A stretch of 64,000 bases of DNA, taken from NCBI RefSeq assembly GCF_000524195.1, contig NW_020170401.1:568705-632704 (forward strand), in the 5' to 3' direction. Origin of the DNA: Echinococcus granulosus (taxonomy: Eukaryota > Platyhelminthes > Cestoda > Cyclophyllidea > Taeniidae). This document shows positions 11,600 through 24,000 of the stretch, piece by piece (the stretch's first letter is position 1; each line of letters begins with the position of its first letter). The notes below the pieces were generated by a model. That model was not told the origin of the DNA. It did not search any database and saw only the letters and a list, made by a program, of their open reading frames with translations. The translations under genes were made by a program, and so were the position numbers.

Positions 11600-12090
11600 G
11601 CGGAGGAGGGGGGGAGATGCTGAGAGGATATGTGATGAAACCTAACAGAAGGTTTGCTAAAGACGTCTACATTCGGCAACTGCCCCAGTCCCATGGTCTG
11701 CAGGAATGCTACTAACGACTGAAGCGACACTAGACGTGCACCATCTAAAAATGTTTGCGATAGAGCTGTCTACGGTAACTGTGTAACGATGTCAATTAAG
11801 TGAACACGCAATACTTCCTCTACCTCTTTTCCATTTAAGTACAAACAGCATGGTAAGGATAAATAGATGAGAAACCTAACTCCCATTGGACTATTTTAAA
11901 CCCCATCTTTGATTAAATGACCTTGCTTTTGGGCCATTGTTCGCATGCCTAGCGATGGACACACGTGATGGTCAGCACATTCCTATCCATCCACAACAGT
12001 CCTTAAACAGGACGAAATTCCAGATCCTGTAGAATTGTTAAGAGGGATTAGTGATATTGCAGAGAGACATCTTCTTAGTTGCAGGCAGAT
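11600..12090 (+). repeat. dispersed repeat copy A (pairs with 60430-60950)
   Basis: About 450-500 bp aligns by eye with 60430-60950. Shared blocks include ttcggcaact(a/g)c(g)ccagtcc, ctgcaggaa, ctgaagcgaca, gtgaac(a/t)cgcaatac and gatggtcagcaca. A terminal block around gagg(g)gattag also matches ctgaggggaatcag in the other copy. Both copies are strongly diverged, so this looks like an old interspersed element. The class is unknown; retrotransposon derivation is a guess. Confidence 0.55.
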
Positions 12091-13998
12091 TCAATGACTG
12101 GAGGGGTCAGTTCCTTGGTGCCTTTCTTACAGTACCGACTACGTTGTGATGCATAACGCGGTAGGTTGACCGAGGAGAGCGTTGGAGCCGACGTTTAAAA
12201 GAAGCGGGGTAGTGTTTTACCTTGACAGCTTGTTTGATTTTTCCTTTTTGGTGTTGCGGCCATCAAAGGCTCCGCTTCCTTATTTTCGTTGGGCGGCTTG
12301 ACATTCGGGCCACACTAGCATTCCTCCGGCCCTTCTTTACGTCAACAATGCACATTCTGCCCCAGCAGAACGTCCTCTTTAGTCTTCAGGGAAGTCTCGA
12401 GGTCCTACAAATTTTATTTATGCCAAAATACAAGTTGCACATGCTTTTGTCTCTCCTTATCAGAAGTTCGAAGCAGAGAGCCACTTGAAGATGGAACCAC
12501 TATTCTCGGTAATACATTAACCAAAGGAAGCTTTTAACCGAGCTATTTATTTCTGGCAATATAAGGAGTAGAGTTGTAAAAAAGTTTGTTGGCAAAGATT
12601 CATCAAAATCTACCCTTTCTTTACTTGTGTCCACCAGAACCAATATGTTTCCATGCCACCATGAATGAACAAATAAACTCGACTGAGATCTTATTCGAGA
12701 TCACCGAATTTCTACCTTTCCCGTTTCAAAATATTTAACATTACTAATAGTCGACTTGAGACTAATTTAGAGCTTAAATAGATGCTTGACTTGAAGTAGA
12801 AATGTGTAACTATCTGATTTATCTTTCCTAGCTAGGAGGTAAACTAATGTGATTGGTAGGAGGCCACCAAGATAGAGTTCAAATGCCAGCTTCGAGTTTG
12901 TCATTCCGCCATTTCTCACCCCGCATTCTTTGCTATTCTTAGAGACAGCCAATCACCCATCTCTGCTGTACGAGCGTTTATAAATCATGAGCGCTTAAAA
13001 TCACAAGTGTTTTGACTCAGTGAATTCGATGTTCAAGCGGTTTTTACAGCATGATTTGGCACTTTGATGTGTCAATGAGGATGCAAAAAATGTTACATAG
13101 GAAGTGTAAGAATGCTTTAAGTTTGTTGTAACTCGATTAGCAAAGCGGCATTTAGTCTTCATCGTGTGTCGTTGCTCTCGTGTTTGAAATATGCTAAAAG
13201 AAAAAGCGGCAATCCGATTGGTCGATAGTTCGGGCTTAATCTTATTGGCTAATAATTATTAAATGGCAGTACTCTCAATTCATATCTCTCGTGTTTTAAC
13301 TATCTAAATATTACCTTTAAAAGGAGAGTATCGTCAACCTTACTCCATACATAAATCAAACACAACGAAATTAACTTCACATCGGTGGGTGACTTTAATA
13401 AAGACTTATAATAATGGAAGCGGTTATGCGAAATGTTGAAAACCCGTTTCAAAGCGCGGTTTCGGCTTAAAACTATTTTACAACCATTTTAAACAATCAA
13501 AACTGCTAAATAGCTTTACCATTCCTATTATTCATAGTTAATTCCCTCGTAAATACCGACAATAAAAGGCCGAATATTTGGACCAGAAGTGTTAGTTGTC
13601 AATGGAAATAAAAATGTCTAATTCGCAAGCAGCATGGCCGATCGAGACAGCTGACTGTATAAGAGATTTCAAAAGTGTGTTAAAATGTTTTTTGAAGGAG
13701 AAACCGACTTTTTTGCAAGTGACTTCAACAAGAACACATGTGTTTCGTTCACGTCTTCCAGTTTAGTTGCCCACACCCTGCATCACAAAGCCTATCATGG
13801 CAAAAACCAGGTAAAACTGACTTCTGTCTACCTTCACTCCCTTAATATCAGATATTTTTTACTACTGCTAGGTTCATTCCACTCGACACAGTCAATGAAC
13901 AAGGTGTGGAGTGTTGCACACTCAATGTATCATACCTCTCCCATTCTTTTTGATCTCTGAAGTGTCGGGTTCTCAAAATAGGTAACACCCATATCCAC

Positions 13999-15252
13999 CC
14001 CTTAGAAAGTGCTAAAATTAATGTTTCATCATCTTTTACCCTTAATCGTCCTGTGTGGAAGATCTTTGGGGAAGGAGCAGAAATGGGTCACTGATCTTGA
14101 TCGCAAAGTCACCAATCTCATCCATTTACTTAAAACCATGAAAATAGGGGATTTGAGGCGGAAGTACGATGCATAATACTGAATTTTGCCATAACTATTA
14201 GCCACTGTTGAAAGAGCTGAGTAATTTATAAATAATTAGCCAATCAATTTTTAGAATTAATCAACAACTCCCTTTGTCCTGACCAATAGGAGAAGTGCGT
14301 GGCCTTCATTTCTCATTTTCATAATCAACAAGTTGTCAGTTTTTAAACAATTTCCACCCCAACTTAGACTTCATTGTTCTCCGTAAATTAAAAAAAAGTT
14401 TCAGCCAAGTTACAAAAAGAATTTTAAAGTAAAACTTTTGGCATTACATATCCAGGTAAACCGAAAAACCGGATATCAATCGTAAGTCAACTTTCAAAGG
14501 AAAATGAATTTTTACTTATGAATCAAATAGTAGATACAAAAGCATGGCGTCAAGTCCGCATGAAGCGTAGGCAACAGCTTTTTAAGGTATCATTTTTAGT
14601 CCACGTATATTGGGTGATTAGGTGGCGGAAATTTACTACCACAACTCCTAGATTTAGTGATCCACTAGTATCCCGTGGAATTCAGCTGTCGTCTCGCATG
14701 CCCACTGTACCGTAAAGTAGCATGTATTTATATTTCACCAACTTTTTCCTTATACGCACTGCATGGAAAATCTGTGGGGAAGGAGCAGAAATGTGTCACC
14801 GATCTGGACTTTAAAGCCACATACCTCGTTCATTCAAATGAGAAATAAACAAACCTATGAAGGCGACTAAAAAAATTCATCGATTTAGGAAAATTATGCG
14901 ATAGTGCACACTGATATGTTTCACGATGGCCATTAGTCACTGTCAGATGAGCCATGCTGTTCGTGTATTAACAACCAATCAGTTTCCAGAACCAATCATC
15001 AACTTCCCTAGTCTTGGCCAATAGGAATAGTGGATGGCCATCATCGCCTCTCATTTCTATAACTAATAAATTTTGCAATTTCTTAAAGACCTCCTCAAAT
15101 CCCCTATTTTCATGGTTTTAAGTAAATGGATGAGATTGGTGACTTTGCGATCAAGATCAGTGACGCATTTCTGCTCCTTCCCCAAAGATCTTCCACACAG
15201 GACGATTAAGGGTAAAAGATGATGAAACATTAATTTTAGCACTCTCTAAGGG
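13999..15252. repeat. repeat cluster with 160-bp near-perfect inverted arms
   Basis: The left arm (13999-14158) and the reverse complement of the right arm (15093-15252) are both 160 nt and differ at only about two positions that I can find. They are separated by 934 nt. The interior adds direct repeats: a diverged copy of part of the arm starts near 14757 (gtggggaaggagcagaaatg). Blocks containing gaccaataggag (about 14281) and ggccaataggaa (about 15017) also correspond. Blocks near 14470-14600 match 15320-15440, outside the right arm. The layout fits a tandem repeat of 700-850-bp units into which one segment was copied in reverse, or a foldback element. No transposase frame is present. Confidence 0.8.
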
Positions 15253-16195
15253 TCATAAATAGCAGTTAAAACTGGGTTATAATAGGATAATATCAGATTT
15301 CCCATGTCTAATCCGGCCAAAAGTGTGATTAAGTCTTAAGTCAGTTCGCAAAGGAATCAAATTTTTAATTGTGTCGGATAGTAGATACAAGATTGTTAAG
15401 TTAGCATAAAACGCAGTCTACAGTCTTTAAAGGCATCATTTTCGGCACTAGTAGGTTGACAGTTCGGGTCTCAGGAACTTAAAGTCACAGCTTGTAGATC
15501 TAAAAGTCCATTAGGAGACCGTGGATCCCAACTGCCATGTGCATACCAGCCGGAGAGGAATAAAGGAATCTATTTTACAAGTAGTCCGAAAATATTTTGA
15601 GGGAACTAATAGTAGTTCAAACGAAAAACCACTTAAGATAAAAATATCTTCGAGTAAAAGATTGGTTTCAGCTTTTCAATCTCCCCGATGCAGATTTTGA
15701 AATCAGATTTAGCAAATAGCAAAGGCATGACAATAAAACATTCCAAATACCGACAGGAGGAAGTTTTATCTCATGCATTGAACATAGTATGGTGAAAAGC
15801 CTTCCTGTAAAACGCATAACCCAAGTACAGTTACTCGTATCTGCAAGAGTTCAAGCAGAGTGAGGTGCGGTGATGGAACTCTCAATTGATGCGAAACTAA
15901 CCGTGCCTTCGTAAGCAACCACTTCAATCGCGATGGTTCCCAGCCCACGACATGCATCAGCGTGAACGTTGAGTTTGAAATGCCTGATCTCGGAAACCCA
16001 AGTGACGCATGACCCGCCATAAAACTGCATAAGAGAAAAAGCCTTCTGTTGAAATACCGAATATAATCGCTTCTACGGCTGCAGAATCCCATACTTCTGC
16101 AGAGGCAATTTTCCTCACAGACGATTATAACAAACCAATAGTAAGAAAAGTTGTATTTACACATGTGCAAAAAGCTACAAGAACCCAGTTCCTCC
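15253..16195. other. non-coding flank with residual repeat homology
   Basis: The first 300 bases continue the direct-repeat homology of the preceding cluster, for example gatagtagatacaagat near 15379 against aatagtagatacaaaag near 14526. The rest, up to the CWC25 stop, shows no supported gene. A minus-strand frame at 15766-16170 has no family resemblance. Confidence 0.45.
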
Positions 16196-18112
16196 TCATC
16201 TTCTCAAAAAGTTCTCATTCATCCCACCCCGTTGCCTCGATTTTGCATTCCTCTGAACACCCTCTTCCACTGATGTGGAAGCCACATGGTCCAGAGTAAG
16301 ACCCCGAAGAAATGAGGCCCCATGTTTAGCCCTGGCCTCTCCCTCCACCTTCTCCTCCCTTGCTGTCTCCGCCCGATGTTTTTCAAAGCGCTGCTGCCGC
16401 TCCGCTTCGCGTTCTTTTGCGTCTGCCGCCATCTGCGCCCTTAGTACTGCCATCTCCTCCTGTGTCCAACGACGCGCACCTCTACGGTGACTTTGCTCAA
16501 ACGATCTGGATCTCGAGCTCCGCTTATGGCGGCCCTGAAGATGTGAATGAGATTGCAGCGACCGATGTTGACGTGCAGCACCACCAAAGGATCTGGATCT
16601 CGATCGACGCCGAGTTCTATCGCCGGTGCGACATTCGTCAGCCTTCTGCTGGGACCTGGACCTCGATCTGCGTTTATCGGTACAATACAAAGAACCTACA
16701 TGTGACGCCTTCTGAGAGTGTTGATTGGAGCGAGGGGATTGAGGAGATTTGGATCTCGGTTCACGCCGATTCCAATCGCCACGATCTTTGAGAGCCTTAG
16801 TTCCCGACATAGATTTCGATCCACGTCGAGGTCGATCATCCGAGCTAGCTAAAGGACCTTCAGAAGATGGGTCTTGAAGCTTTCGCACTGGTGATAAATG
16901 TCTTGAAGATGTGGGTTTTTTATCAGACTGCAATTTGACTTCCTTCTGTGAATGATGATGTTTCTTCTTTTTTCCTCCTTCTTTTTTCTCTTTTCTCCCT
17001 TTTCAGAATCTTCCGCCTTAACTTTCGCTCCATCCGGGTTTCGAATGAGGCTGATAAACTTCTCCAAAATGGCATCATCCTCCGGATTTTCTGAGGAATC
17101 ACTGGATGAAGAGGAAGAAATTCGTCTTCGCTTATTCTTTCTCTTGCTCTCCCTCTTCCTCTTCTCCTTTCTTTTCTCCGCCTTCTCCTTCGCGTGATTC
17201 TGTAATTCAATCTAGAGAGAAGGAAGTGGAGGGAGTGAGAACCAAAGGCTACGAACCAAACGCTGAAGCTTCTTCATCCTCGCGGTGTTCTGCAGAAGTG
17301 CGCTTCTCTTATCCATCTCGTGTTGCCTGAAGTAGAACAAAGCAATGGGAAAGTCAAGGCGTAGAATCTGAACAATAAGTGTAAAGCAATGACCCAAAAG
17401 AGAGAGAGTAGGAATTATGAAAATGAGGCCGAAGGAAAAAATGTGGGAGGTCATTGAGGTGAAGGTGTAGGCGATGAAGAAAGGAAAATAAAATAGTCTA
17501 ATATGTTTTAGGAAGGGAGAGAGAAGCTAACTCACCGCATGAGATTGAGCGGATCCTCTCGAAACTTGGCCTCCATATCTAGACGAGTAAGCCGTTGGGT
17601 CGGGGTCTCCTCCTCCTGGTCTCGATTGATCTCCGTCAACTCCTCCAGACTGCGAATGGCCTTGCCCAGTAAAAAGTCCTCAGCATTGCCTTTCGGCTGC
17701 TCATACATCCATGCCGTCGAAGCGTCTGGCCCATTGGCATTTTTCGATTGCAGTTGTTGATCACCTTTTGTCCTGGTCAACTCGCCTATCTTCCGGCGCT
17801 CCTCCGGTGGCTAGAAACACGAAGGACGGAAGCTAATTTGTCTTCATAATTGGGTGTAGTAAATTACAGTCCCACGCGTTGCTTAGATAGCTAGTTGTCT
17901 CATCTCTCATCACTCATCTGTAATCATCAGTCTAGGGAACAACAGAAAAAACCCTTGCGTTGTCTTCTTTGATGCTTATTCCTAAATCTAGACGTTTGGC
18001 AACAAAGTAATTGGTTCAACTGAACGAATCCTTATGAGCAGTGGGAGGAACGTTGTACTAGGAGCAGTAAGCATAAGCAGAAGATATACCTGGCCAAATT
18101 CAATTTCGACAT
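16196..18112 (-). CDS. CWC25: pre-mRNA-splicing factor CWC25 (CCDC49)
   Basis: CWC25 is a spliceosome factor needed around the first catalytic step. The minus-strand exons are 17810-17536 (PPEERRKIGEL ... WMYEQP ... FREDPLNLMR), 17326-17257 (QHEMDKRSALLQNTARMKKL) and 17211-16196. The last encodes a Lys-rich linker, an RS-like region (repeated RRSRSRS) and the conserved tail with ASTSVEEGVQRNAKS and ENFLRR. Joins between the first two of these exons agree in phase and match the human order WMYQ, REDP, MKKI and the C-terminal STSSLEDRVKRN block. A possible first exon at 18112-18090 encodes MSKLNLA. Problems: the conserved KSWHP block is absent between 18090 and 17810, those two exons do not join in phase, and the Lys-rich linker around 16950-17010 switches frame. 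The donor at 17256 (gttcgt) is atypical. Confidence 0.85.
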
Positions 18113-21047
18113 TTGAGTGTCGCGTGTTTGCGTGAGACGAGTTGCTTTGGATGAACAGCCAGGATAAATAAAAAGCTTGCATTGGGCTAGCAATAATTCA
18201 CGAAGGTAAACTTTTCGGTATGACCAATTCACGTACAAACAATAAAAATACCAAATAACAAGCGAGTTGCACAAGATACAAAACTAGGTTCAATTATAAA
18301 ACCATAATGAGTATGTCCGTGAATAAGACGGTTGAGAAAAGGAATTCTACTAAACGAGCGAATGGTGCACTGCAACCTGATGCTCAGATTTAGATATCAC
18401 AATTTTTCAAGGCATTTTCGTGTTTGTTTTATGACTTCAGTAAATTAAAGACCAGAAAATCTGATACTTACACATATGAGGGGTGGTTGGAGTGATGCAT
18501 GAACTAAAAAAGCAGACATGGCTTCTCCACATTTCCGGCTGGTAATAAAGTGTGGAAAAGATATGTCGAATTGGACTAAAACCAAATGAAATTGATACAA
18601 AACTCTTCTACGTTACAATCTCTACCTAGCCAAATCCTCACTGGCTTAATAAGAGAATTGGTAATTCAAACTTCGCGTCTCTAGAAAGACAAGTATAGAA
18701 TCAAAAGTATATGCTACATCAAAAGAAAACACTATGTTCTAGTTTAGTTAATTGATTATTCAGAAAATGAGGTTGTTGGTCTTTTTGCAGTTCGCACTTC
18801 ACATATGCTTTATTACAAGATTTATACAATTCACTTGGGCGCTATCACATAAAGGCGACCAACGGCCTCGTCAAGCGCTTTCACTACCAACTCGGCGTTC
18901 AGCGAACCAAATCACTCCCCACCTTGTTGCCTGGAATCTGGTCCACGGTGAAAGAGAATATTGACTGTCCACGTTCGGAGCCAGTGTCAGATAATACACA
19001 TTACCCACGTAAAATGTTTGCCGACGTCCCTACCACAGATGAAATCGATTTCGCCTCCAATGCGTCGTATCTCAGGTACGACATGTACCAACTAAACCCT
19101 ACCTCCTTCACACATATCTAATCAATCTTCACCAATCCATTTGGACTGCCCGTTTCCCGTTCGAGATTGTTAGAATCTATAATGAGGTCTGCCTTACAGC
19201 TACTCATTAGGAATGTTAAAGCACTACACCAAGCATATCTTCATTGATCACAGCACTACGAAGAATGCAGTCACCATTACCGAAATGCAAGCAGCTTTCT
19301 TTATCTGCACTTCGTAGCACCGTTCTGTCCAGAATTCCAGCGACATCAACACAAACACAACCTACACTCCAAGAGGAAGGGTGTAGTGATACTTTTAAAA
19401 TAACCAATATTTACTACCCGTTTATCCCCTCACATTCTTCCTGTTCGTTTAGAAAACATACCGGTGCAAAAACTGGATGAGCAACACAAATAATACATCG
19501 GAAATGCTACTGCCAGCTGCAAAGCTTTGAGGCTTGATCATCGCAAAAATGCGCAGCTCCTACTGACCCAGTAGGGACAACGACAGCACAAAAAGGACTT
19601 TTGTATCCTACAATGCCGAAAGGTCCGGTACATCAGGGGTTTACATCGTAACGGTTAATAATATCCAATGGGCTAAGGGGTAAGCTCAACAAACAAAACA
19701 CAAAAGCGGGTGAGTCAAGCGTGTAGAATCCCTTAAAATGTCAATGACTTCACTGGAATTTGATAATCTTGTGCTCTAGAAAGTGTGATTTGATTTGTTG
19801 CATAAACGAAGTGGGCCTATCAAGCAAGTACATCTACGAATCCGTCAAACAAATTTGCGACACCTGAGCTAGATCAAAATCCGTCTTTTTTAAAGTACAA
19901 TCTGTTAAAATATTAATAGTAATTTCCTCCCGAAAAACGGCATTACATTATATGTCTAAGTTTAAATCAATAAGGCAAAAACGCTAACGGTCGTATATTA
20001 AGCGGACATATAACTATCTTAGGAAGTGCATGTTACACCGTAGTGCAAACACTATAAAAAAGGGTTTAAAAGTCAGTAAAATGTAATATACAACAGCATC
20101 TAAGAAATAAAATACAAAACGAATAAGAATTTAGTGCAAACCGCGTTATCCCTGATAACACAAGAAGGCCAATATCCATGTGGGGGCGATAAAGGATTTG
20201 AGAATACCAAATATAGTCAAAACTACGCCAAACTCGACTGTAAAATGAGCAGGAACACAAAACTTACCAACTTCTCCACCTCCGACTGAAGAGACATAGC
20301 ATGGGATGTTATTGGTGGTTGAGGAGGGTTACGAAAATCTCTACCTATCCGAAAAAAATTAAAACCAAGCTAACTATTAGTAATTTCAAAATCGTCCTTG
20401 GTCAGCCCTCAATCAAAACCGATAAAATTTTGACAAAATCAAAAAAAATACAAACACGCAAATACCCGACCAAAATGGCAGCAAAACTAAGTCTAGGTTA
20501 TAAAATCCGTATTCATAAGTACATGCTTGCCATTAATACCAGATATTTGCAATGCCAAATTTTTATTTTAGTTAAAAGCACTCTATTTGCAAAACCACTT
20601 TCAGTTTAATTTTGAACAGAGTCTAGAAAAATAACTAAAACAAAAAAAGTCACCAGAACTCAAAACGTAAGCAAGGTATATAAATTACTAATTTATTTGT
20701 TTTCTGTTTAAATAAACTTTTAGGTTAAATTTTAGCTTTTTAAAACCCTTCTCTTTTTTTAAACGTTTACTATTTCACTTTTAGAGTTCGTGATTTTAGT
20801 ACTGATTATTAAACTTGCAGTTTAGTGCTAATTGTAACTTTAGATTTTGCTTTTTAGATCGTAATTTTTGACTTTAAATGTCGTTGTAAAATAGATGCTT
20901 TTTTGTCCTTGTAGATATAAGTTTTAAGCAATCAATGCAGGACTGCTAAACTTAAATGATGTCTTTCTCATGCTGATTGGTCATCTTTGTGCGGATGATT
21001 GATCTGGTCACCAGGTTTGGCGTTTCGTCGATTAAGTCATTTTTTAG
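18113..21047. other. divergent intergenic region with retrotransposon remnant
   Basis: Region between the divergent CWC25 and DENND1 genes. Apart from the gypsy integrase fragment at 18852-19121 I see no supported gene. From 20300 to 20900 it is very AT-rich. The first DENND1 exon(s), which must lie upstream of 21048, should be here but could not be recognised. Confidence 0.5.
18852..19121 (+). mobile_element. Ty3/gypsy integrase fragment (decayed)
   Basis: One open frame of 89 codons begins KATNGLVKRFHYQLGV and continues with LPTLLPGIWSTVKENIDC, SEPVSD and FADVPTTDEIDFAS. This follows the end of the integrase core and linker of Ty3/gypsy retrotransposons. There the consensus runs NGxVERFHRQLK, LPLVLLGIRxxxKEDxxC, AELVYG and GEFF. 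A short stretch after the RFH motif is lost or rearranged. There are no flanking polymerase or LTR sequences that I can see, so this is a solitary relic. Confidence 0.7.
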
Positions 21048-24000
21048 ACATGCTGAAGGCCTTCTCAACTTTTTCGTTGTTTACGAAATTGAAACCAGAT
21101 TAAGTGAGCTAAGCTTTTACCTCAAACTCCTATTGACGATCCCAATTTGATCCCTATGTTCTGTTAATTAGATTTTACTAGACATTCATAGGTTTTCTCA
21201 AAATCCTTTACTTTGTATTTAATGGTTGTCTTTTAGTAGTAAGGCATTAACTAGTATTTGGTATCCTCACTGTTCATTTCACCCCATTCCCTTCGTATTT
21301 TCTTTCTAGTCAGGTTTCTTTTCCCTATTTCCACTGGCCGTGAATTCGTTGATCGTCTTATTGAATTTGGTCCAGGCTGTTGTAAAGAGTATGTCTTACC
21401 TTCCTTTCACTCCTCACCCTTCATGTGTAGGCTTCGTTGTGGCGAGTTTTACATCCTCCTCTTCACTGACAATGAAGGTCGTTCTGAATACGCCCACTGT
21501 CTTCAAACTGCCGAAGATCTTCTTATTTGTTTCACCAGGTAGATTGCCCACTATTCTCTTTTCATGACTTCTAGCTACCTCCCTTGGTTTGAATGTTTTC
21601 ATCGCTTACTGGAGGAAGTCAAGTCAAAGGAGCTCTATAAGCACGAGCAACTTCCCACACTCCAGCAGTTCATTGCAAAGTTGTACTCCTTGAAGCCTCC
21701 GCCAGCTGAAAAAAATGCCATTTCCATTCCATACCCTGTTCTTCAAATCCCTTATCCGGTAGGTCTTCTCGTACTCTGCTTCGAAGTCACTATTCAAGAT
21801 GGCTGTTTCGTTCGTATATTTTCGTTTGCTTTGGCGTTAAATTTGTAAGAGGGTTTTGGGTATCTGTGGATTGTTTTAGCAACTCAAAGCGCGCAATCTG
21901 CCTACGGTAAGCTATGACAATTCTCGTTTGTTCGGTCGCTCGTCCACGCATTCGTTAATTTGTTGGTTTGGTCATTCGCCTCGCACCCGCCAGTGTGGAC
22001 ATTTTTTGTTCATTTAATGCCTCTCTGCGTGTGTTTAATGCGCCGCCATCGGTGTTGCCAGTTTTGTATTCTTTGTGTTATTTTTTTTCTTTATCTAAAC
22101 GCCCGCTATGCACCCCCTAACAGGTCTTTTGGAAACCTATTCTTCCATCATGATGGTAATCAATTCCCGCCAAAACGAAGGATGTGAAGCATTCTTGAAA
22201 TGGCTACCGTATTTCTCATCCAATTTAATATCGACTTAGGCGTCGCATGCGGCCGACCTGTCTTTAGTTAAAAACGTCTGCCAGTACGGAATACTTTACT
22301 TCTGCATCCAAACGGTTCCTTGCAATTTTGAGGTGCCTGCGTTAATGCGTCACCTTAATTGTTCAAAAAGGGTGTTATTGCCATGGAAAAAAACGAGCGG
22401 AATACGCTTCTTATCCCATGCGATTACATTAGTTTCATGGGATAAAATACTTTCTCAAGTTAGTAATTTAACGCCTGTTCATTTATTGATCTCACTTTTT
22501 TCCAATTTTTCGCTGATCATTTGCATCATTGCTGTTCTAGAAGTTATCATTACCTGAGTTATCGCTCGTTTTTTCTTATATCTTCTCCCCCACAAAACCT
22601 CTCTGTCAGACCTTTTTGTTATAATTCTTATAGTTCTTTGCAGAAAGACGGATTAATTCATATTGATTAAGTATCGTAGGAATGACAGCTGTGAATCCTA
22701 ATTTCCACGATTGTATTTCAGGTTTCTGTTACGAACGATTCATTTTTACCTGCCAGAGTTGTATTTTCTAAGCCATTATTCCATCGACTGTGCGCTCATT
22801 AACTTTTCATACTTGTTTCAACACTTCAATGACTGCAGTATCAAATTTGCTTTTGGAAGAGTTTTCTTTCGTAAGCTCCCTCTCTACTATCGTACTTAAC
22901 ATCACTGTTATCCCCATAGTTGCCTTTTCCATCTCTTTATTCTGCTACTTTATCGTGCTAAACGTCATTTACGTACGCTTTAACTGACCTCTTCCAGCAC
23001 GGTAGCAATAATAATTCTCATTAGAACGAAAGACGAACATTCTGTTTATCATTACTGGAATGGTATTCATTTTTTGCTGTCTACTTTGTTCCCCACTCCA
23101 GTTTCTCATAGCTAGGGTTTGTTTTTCTTACCTAAAATTGCCTTTAGGCAGAATTTTGACTTAATTTTCTCCTCGCGTCAAGCAATATGTTAAGTTTTTG
23201 TATTGTCCGAGTTACTTGGGTAGGTGCAAGGTATATGAGTCGCCACTGATGTCTTCTTGATCGTATTAACCATCCTCAGATTTCTTGGACCATTGTTATG
23301 GTCGTAATTTTAATCAGAGCTGAAGACATTCATATTGAAGGCACCCATTACTTACCTAATCTCCATTTCAGGTCTCTCATACGGATGGGCCATTTTCGTT
23401 AATTCCCCATTTACACCCCATTTTTATCTCAGGTTTCTTATAAAGCTGGCTTGTTTTACGATTGAAGTGGTCTGTCAAAGAGATAAGTTCACTAAGCTTT
23501 TTTAGCACAAGTTTAACCAATACAGGGGTTTTATGATATGTCTATAATCCGTTTGGTGGTCCCCTTGCCTTTATGTCTTTTGTCATGCTGTGGTTGTAAC
23601 TGGTGGCGCTTGTCAAAGTGGAATAAGCGAATTTGGATAGTCATGGATTGCTACAATATAACCTATGCCTCTTGATCTCAGCTGAGATCTCTCATGGCTG
23701 AAATCATCTTTTAGGCTGGACATTTTCCGACTAACAATTCACGAACCATCCCGAGTACATTTTCTTCAAATAGTTTATGGATGTTTCTGCCTAACTGCAT
23801 TGGCTGCACTGACGGGTCTGTTGAGGCCATTTCTATCATGATAGTACTTATAGTTCTCTGATGCACACAAAATACGCAACATACATGATCGACACGCACT
23901 TTAGCGAACCGATATCATTGGACCGTCAGTCGCTGACAGCTGAGGTCTCAATTGTAGCTGGCTTATTTTCATTTATTAAAATTCTTTCATAAGTGAATGT

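Larger units (their letters stand above)
8600..13998. other. intergenic, no gene seen; tetranucleotide and dispersed repeats
   Basis: More than 5 kb without an exon I can support. It contains an imperfect TGGA/ATGG-type tract around 9418-9600 and a diverged dispersed repeat copy at about 11600-12090. The open frame at 12222-12488 has no recognisable similarity. Confidence 0.55.

Noticed and set aside
12222..12488. 88-codon frame with hydrophobic stretches
   Set aside because: No similarity, no upstream exon, and it lies in a repeat-rich gap.
16360..16791. 143-codon plus-strand frame
   Set aside because: Antisense shadow of the RS-like region of CWC25.
22711..22987. Frame after tttcag near 22721 as a DENND1 exon
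   Set aside because: The peptide does not resemble the expected cDENN sequence, and the exons on both sides already join in phase without it.
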